10,257 nucleotides of DNA from NCBI GenBank assembly GCA_036280295.1, contig DASURA010000225.1:1-10257 (forward strand), read 5' to 3'. The position numbers and the translations under genes are program-made. How positions within the stretch are numbered: position 1 is the first letter of the stretch; each line of letters starts with the position of its first letter. Under the pieces are notes generated by a model. It saw only the letters and a list, made by a program, of their open reading frames with translations, searched no databases and had not been told where the DNA came from. Positions 7,748 to 10,257 of the stretch are shown here, in pieces. Source of the DNA: AWTP1-13 sp036280295 (lineage in GTDB: Bacteria; Pseudomonadota; Alphaproteobacteria; Rhizobiales; Hyphomicrobiaceae).

Positions 7748-8670
7748 TGGCCCAAGGCACCACCCCGCTCAGGATCGCCGCCGCGCAGTACCCGCCCGAG
7801 GCCCTGCCCTCGCTCGCCGCCTATCGCGACAAGCTCGCGCGCTGGGTTGCAGAGGCCGCCAACGCTGGCGCGCAGCTCCTGGCGTTCCCGGAGTACGGCG
7901 CCATGGAGTATGCCGCCGCTGCGGGCGCGCACATCGCAGGGGATCTGGCGGCGTCGCTGGCAGCAGTGTCCGCCGCGCTGCCCGAGATGGACGCTGCCCA
8001 CGCCGACCTCGCCCGCCGCTACGGCGTGCATATCCTCGCGGCCAGCGGACCCAGCGCGCGCGCGGCACGAACCGGCGAGCTGCGCTATGTCAACGCGGCG
8101 CGGCTGTTCGCGCCGTCTGGCAATCATGGCGTGCAAGAAAAGCTCATCATGACGCCGTTCGAGCATGATTGGGGCATCTCCCCCGGCACGGGGCTGAAGG
8201 TCTTCGAGACGACGCTTGGCCGCATCGGCATCGCCATCTGCTACGACAGCGAGTTCCCCCTCCTCGTGCGCGCGCAGGCAGAGGCCGGCGCCGACATCAT
8301 CATGATCCCATCGTGCACGGAATTCGTCTCCGGCTATCACCGCGTGCGCACCGCCGCCCTGGCGCGGGCGCTGGAGGGCACCTGCGTCAGCGTGCTCTCG
8401 CCGACGGTCGGCGATGCCATCTGGTCCCCCGCGATCGATCACAATTCCGGCGCCGGCGGCATCTTCGTGCCGGCCGACCGCAGCCTCTCAGATACCGGCG
8501 TGCTTGCGGAAGGCGAGCTCAACCGCCCGCAGTGGGTCCATGCCAACGTTGACCGGCAGCGCCTCCGCGCGCTCAAGACGACCGGCGAGATGCGCAATGC
8601 CACCGATTGGAGCCGGCAGCCGGGCGCGACGGGCCTTGCGCTGCAGGCGGAGCTCGCCGACTTGAGGTGA
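7747..8670 (+). CDS. Carbon-nitrogen hydrolase (nitrilase superfamily amidohydrolase)
   Basis: A 307-residue cytoplasmic C-N hydrolase that would cleave an amide or related bond by a cysteine thioester mechanism. The catalytic triad is complete: Glu49 in LAFPEYG, Lys132 in QEKLIMTPFE and Cys165 in ICYDSEFP. The motif after the cysteine, GYHRVRTAALARALEG (196-211), matches the branch found fused to GNAT domains better than true nitrilases or biotinidases. The ATG overlaps the GNAT stop by one base and has no convincing ribosome site of its own, so translation probably depends on the upstream gene. It is the last gene of the operon and ends 12 bases before the facing Atp12 gene. Amidase activity is the most likely chemistry; the substrate is not predictable. 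Length is slightly above the roughly 270-290 typical of Nit proteins. Confidence 0.92.
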   Translation: MAQGTTPLRIAAAQYPPEALPSLAAYRDKLARWVAEAANAGAQLLAFPEYGAMEYAAAAGAHIAGDLAASLAAVSAALPEMDAAHADLARRYGVHILAASGPSARAARTGELRYVNAARLFAPSGNHGVQEKLIMTPFEHDWGISPGTGLKVFETTLGRIGIAICYDSEFPLLVRAQAEAGADIIMIPSCTEFVSGYHRVRTAALARALEGTCVSVLSPTVGDAIWSPAIDHNSGAGGIFVPADRSLSDTGVLAEGELNRPQWVHANVDRQRLRALKTTGEMRNATDWSRQPGATGLALQAELADLR

Positions 8671-8671
8671 C

Positions 8672-8695
8672 GCAGGCCGCCGCTATGCGGCCAGC
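8672..8695. terminator. GC-rich hairpin in the convergent gap between the nitrilase and Atp12 genes
   Basis: GGCCGC (8675-8680) and GCGGCC (8687-8692) pair perfectly around a 6-base loop. After one A-A mismatch the stem continues with two more pairs. It spans the 12-base gap and the Atp12 stop codon, so it would form in both transcripts. There is no T-run on either side, so it is at best a weak or Rho-assisted bidirectional 3'-end structure. Confidence 0.35.
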
Positions 8696-9420
8696 AGTGC
8701 CAGCAGCCGGCTCGCGGCCTGCATCTCGCTCCAGCGGTGGGCGCGGCGGGCCTTGGCCTCGCCATCCTCGCCCCACTGGCTGATCTCCCAGTCCTCGTCG
8801 ATGTGCGCGGCCGACCACGCCTCCTCAGCGGTGAGATGGCCGGCGCCGTGGGCAAGGGCAAGCAGCGCCGAGCCGGTCAGCGTTGTCATCACATGGTACG
8901 CAGCGAGGCTGAGCGGATCGTGCCCCGTCAGCGTACGCTCGACCGCCTCGATGGCTCCGGCAGGCTGCGCCACAGGAATAACGCCCTGGGCGAGAATGAA
9001 GCGCGTACCGAGGGCTACGTGTGCCCACGCCAGCACCGGGTCCCACGCCTCAGTCTGCCGGCGCACCAGCCCGGCCGGCGTCTCGGCGCGATAGCAGATG
9101 AGGTCGTTGTCGGCGTACTTGGCGATGTCGGCGCGCACCTCCGCCTCGCGCCCGGCAATGCCGTCGAGGCCCGAGTTGACGAGCCGCGTCAGCGGCATGG
9201 TGGCCGGGTCGATGTGCTCGCGCTGCGCCTCCCACTCCGCCGCCACAGCCTCCGCCAGTGCTTCTGAGGGCAATGCCAGCTCCTTTCGTGCCGGCGTGCC
9301 CGCCGGCTTGCCATCGAGCAGCACCCGGAACAGAGGTGGCACCGCCTCCACCGCTACAGTGCGGTAGAACCGCTTGGGAAGTGCCGGCCGCTTGTGCTGC
9401 GGTTCCTCGGGCCTGGTCAT
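8683..9420 (-). CDS. ATP12-family F1-ATPase assembly chaperone
   Basis: A 245-residue protein homologous to mitochondrial Atp12, which binds the free alpha subunit of F1 during ATP synthase assembly. Conserved blocks are easy to see: KRFYRTV (16-22), the LDGKPAGTPAR segment (35-45), AAEWEAQREHIDP (60-72) followed by MPLTRLVNSGLD (75-86), then DNDLICYRAETP (104-115) and RQTEAWDPVLAW (121-132). A C-terminal HIDEDWEISQWGED region follows. The start at 9418-9420 is fixed by the ATGA overlap with the upstream HAD gene and by GGGAGA about 10 bases upstream; a longer reading would run into the HAD gene. The protein is complete. Atp12 occurs in alphaproteobacteria and mitochondria, so it is the best taxonomic marker here. 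No ATP synthase genes are in the window. Confidence 0.93.
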   Translation of the reverse strand: MTRPEEPQHKRPALPKRFYRTVAVEAVPPLFRVLLDGKPAGTPARKELALPSEALAEAVAAEWEAQREHIDPATMPLTRLVNSGLDGIAGREAEVRADIAKYADNDLICYRAETPAGLVRRQTEAWDPVLAWAHVALGTRFILAQGVIPVAQPAGAIEAVERTLTGHDPLSLAAYHVMTTLTGSALLALAHGAGHLTAEEAWSAAHIDEDWEISQWGEDGEAKARRAHRWSEMQAASRLLALLAA

Positions 9421-10124
9421 GCGCTGCGCTTCTCCCGGCCTGCCAGGCACGCTGCCTGCGCGGCGAGCTGTGCGTCGATGGTCTCGATCAGGCTTGCACG
9501 CGTCGCCGCCAGGGTATGCGCTCCCGCCAGCGTCAGCCGCTCGGCGGCATGGTAGCCCCAGCCCACGCCAATGGCGCCGACGCGTGCCGCCAGCGCCATC
9601 TCGATGTCGAAGGTTGTATCCCCGATCATCACCGTCGCCTCGGGCTCCACGCCGGCCTCCACCATCGCCTGCAGGATCATCGACGGATGCGGCTTTGACG
9701 GATGATCATCTGCGGTCTGGATGGTGAGAAAGCGACCATGCCACCCCTCCCGCTCCAGGACACGCGCAACCCCGCGCCGAGACTTGCCGGTGGCAATGCC
9801 AAGCAAGATATCGTCACGTCCGCCGAGCGTGGCAATCGCCTCGGCAATGCCGGGATAGAGCGGCGCCTGCTCGTTCATCGGCGTCGCGGCCGTATGCCGG
9901 TATTGCGAGCGGTAGCGATCCACCCAGGCAGCGCGTGCGGCTTCATCGGCGTCCGGCACCAGGGCGGCGAATGCCTGCGGCAGCGACAAGCCGACGACGC
10001 CCAGCATCTCACCCCGCGTCGGCGCTGGCAGTCCCAGGAACGCGAATGCCTGCTCCATGCTGGCAAGAATGGCATTCTGGCTGTCCACCAAGGTGCCATC
10101 GCAATCGAAAATGACGAGCTTCAT
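9417..10124 (-). CDS. HAD superfamily (subfamily IA) hydrolase, phosphoglycolate-phosphatase-like
   Basis: A 235-residue soluble phosphatase of the haloacid dehalogenase superfamily. All four motifs are present: DCDGT (7-11) with nucleophile Asp7 and acid/base Asp9, Thr112 in IATGKS, Lys144 in PSKPHP, and GDTTFD (168-173) with Asp169 and Asp173 binding magnesium. The helical cap lies between motifs I and II (about 15-85). The start at 10122-10124 puts motif I at the N-terminus, as usual; an earlier in-frame start at 10151 would add nine unsupported residues. No clear Shine-Dalgarno precedes it. The stop overlaps the Atp12 start by four bases, so they form a coupled pair. In other alphaproteobacteria a gene like this commonly sits between a pseudouridine synthase gene and atp12; here at least 130 bases upstream are non-coding. 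The substrate is uncertain. Confidence 0.9.
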   Translation of the reverse strand: MKLVIFDCDGTLVDSQNAILASMEQAFAFLGLPAPTRGEMLGVVGLSLPQAFAALVPDADEAARAAWVDRYRSQYRHTAATPMNEQAPLYPGIAEAIATLGGRDDILLGIATGKSRRGVARVLEREGWHGRFLTIQTADDHPSKPHPSMILQAMVEAGVEPEATVMIGDTTFDIEMALAARVGAIGVGWGYHAAERLTLAGAHTLAATRASLIETIDAQLAAQAACLAGREKRSA

Positions 10125-10131
10125 GGTGGCG

Positions 10132-10140
10132 CTTATAGCA
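10132..10140 (-). promoter_or_regulatory. Extended -10 promoter candidate for the HAD-atp12 pair
   Basis: TGCTATAAG on the minus strand is a good extended -10 element (TGn plus TATAAG), only 7 bases before the HAD start codon. No convincing -35 box is seen, which extended -10 promoters tolerate. If used, transcription would begin at or next to the ATG, giving a leaderless or nearly leaderless mRNA. That would fit the missing Shine-Dalgarno. Confidence 0.4.
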
Positions 10141-10148
10141 CTGCACCG

Positions 10149-10198
10149 CACACATGGGCGGCATCATTCTGGGCGCAACAGATGTGCGGGCATGTGTG
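10149..10198. repeat. Inverted repeat upstream of the HAD gene
   Basis: CACACATG (10149-10156) and CATGTGTG (10191-10198) are perfect inverted repeats 34 bases apart. A nested pair, CCGCAC (10146-10151) and GTGCGG (10184-10189), lies in the same stretch. The repeats sit just upstream of the -10 candidate of the HAD gene and beside the AT-rich right edge, so they could be regulator half-sites between divergent promoters. No biochemical meaning can be assigned from sequence alone. Confidence 0.3.
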
Positions 10199-10199
10199 G

Positions 10200-10257
10200 A
10201 TATCAACCCTTGAAGGCATTTTTCGTTTGATTCAATAATCATAATATGCTTTTTATG
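10200..10257 (+). promoter_or_regulatory. AT-rich non-coding patch, possible promoter for a gene beyond the right edge
   Basis: The last ~58 bases are sharply AT-rich compared with the rest of the window. On the plus strand TTGAAG (10210-10215) is followed after 18 bases by AATAAT (10234-10239), with CATAAT at 10240-10245 overlapping the same area. These are plausible sigma70 boxes, but several registers fit and the downstream gene is not visible. Confidence 0.3.

Noticed and set aside
6726..8670. The operon as a Nit1C-type conserved nitrilase cluster
   Set aside because: That cluster contains a radical SAM protein and several other genes not present here, and this hydrolase resembles the GNAT-fused branch more than true nitrilases. 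Only the GNAT-nitrilase pairing is shared.

Overview
The window is GC-rich, tightly packed bacterial chromosome. An Atp12-type F1-ATPase assembly chaperone (a family found in alphaproteobacteria and mitochondria), coupled to a small HAD phosphatase, points to an alphaproteobacterium. The CCCCTCTCCCCGC / GGGTGAGGGGC intergenic repeats fit Hyphomicrobiales or Rhodospirillales-like genomes. The genus cannot be read from this sequence. I see no phage, transposase, CRISPR array, tRNA or rRNA.

Left part (1-3764), all genes on the minus strand. In transcription order: an Uma2-family putative nuclease (3764-3162), the ABC-F ATPase gene uup (3095-1266), a 315-base gap with two oppositely oriented palindromic repeats and a doubtful 63-codon ORF, an unrecognised two-helix membrane protein (950-615), and the start of a class A penicillin-binding protein (491 to beyond base 1), which carries the glycosyltransferase-51 motifs.

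Middle (3765-6725). Two major facilitator superfamily transporters point at each other (4019-5266 plus, 5202-6536 minus). Their 3' ends overlap by 65 bases. The second is divergent from the operon that follows, with a 189-base shared upstream region.

Right part (6726-10124). A three-gene plus-strand operon has overlapping stop and start codons throughout: a SnoaL/ketosteroid-isomerase-like protein, a GNAT acetyltransferase and a nitrilase-superfamily amidohydrolase with an intact Glu-Lys-Cys triad. The GNAT and nitrilase domains are known as a single fused protein in other bacteria, so here they probably act as a pair on an unknown amide or amine substrate. The divergent transporter could move that substrate. 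Facing this operon across a 12-base gap is a minus-strand pair, a HAD phosphatase and Atp12, sharing an ATGA overlap. The last ~100 bases are non-coding and become strikingly AT-rich, probably the control region of a gene beyond the right edge.

Most genes are ordinary housekeeping or transport genes. The least described unit is the isomerase-like/GNAT/nitrilase operon with its divergent transporter.
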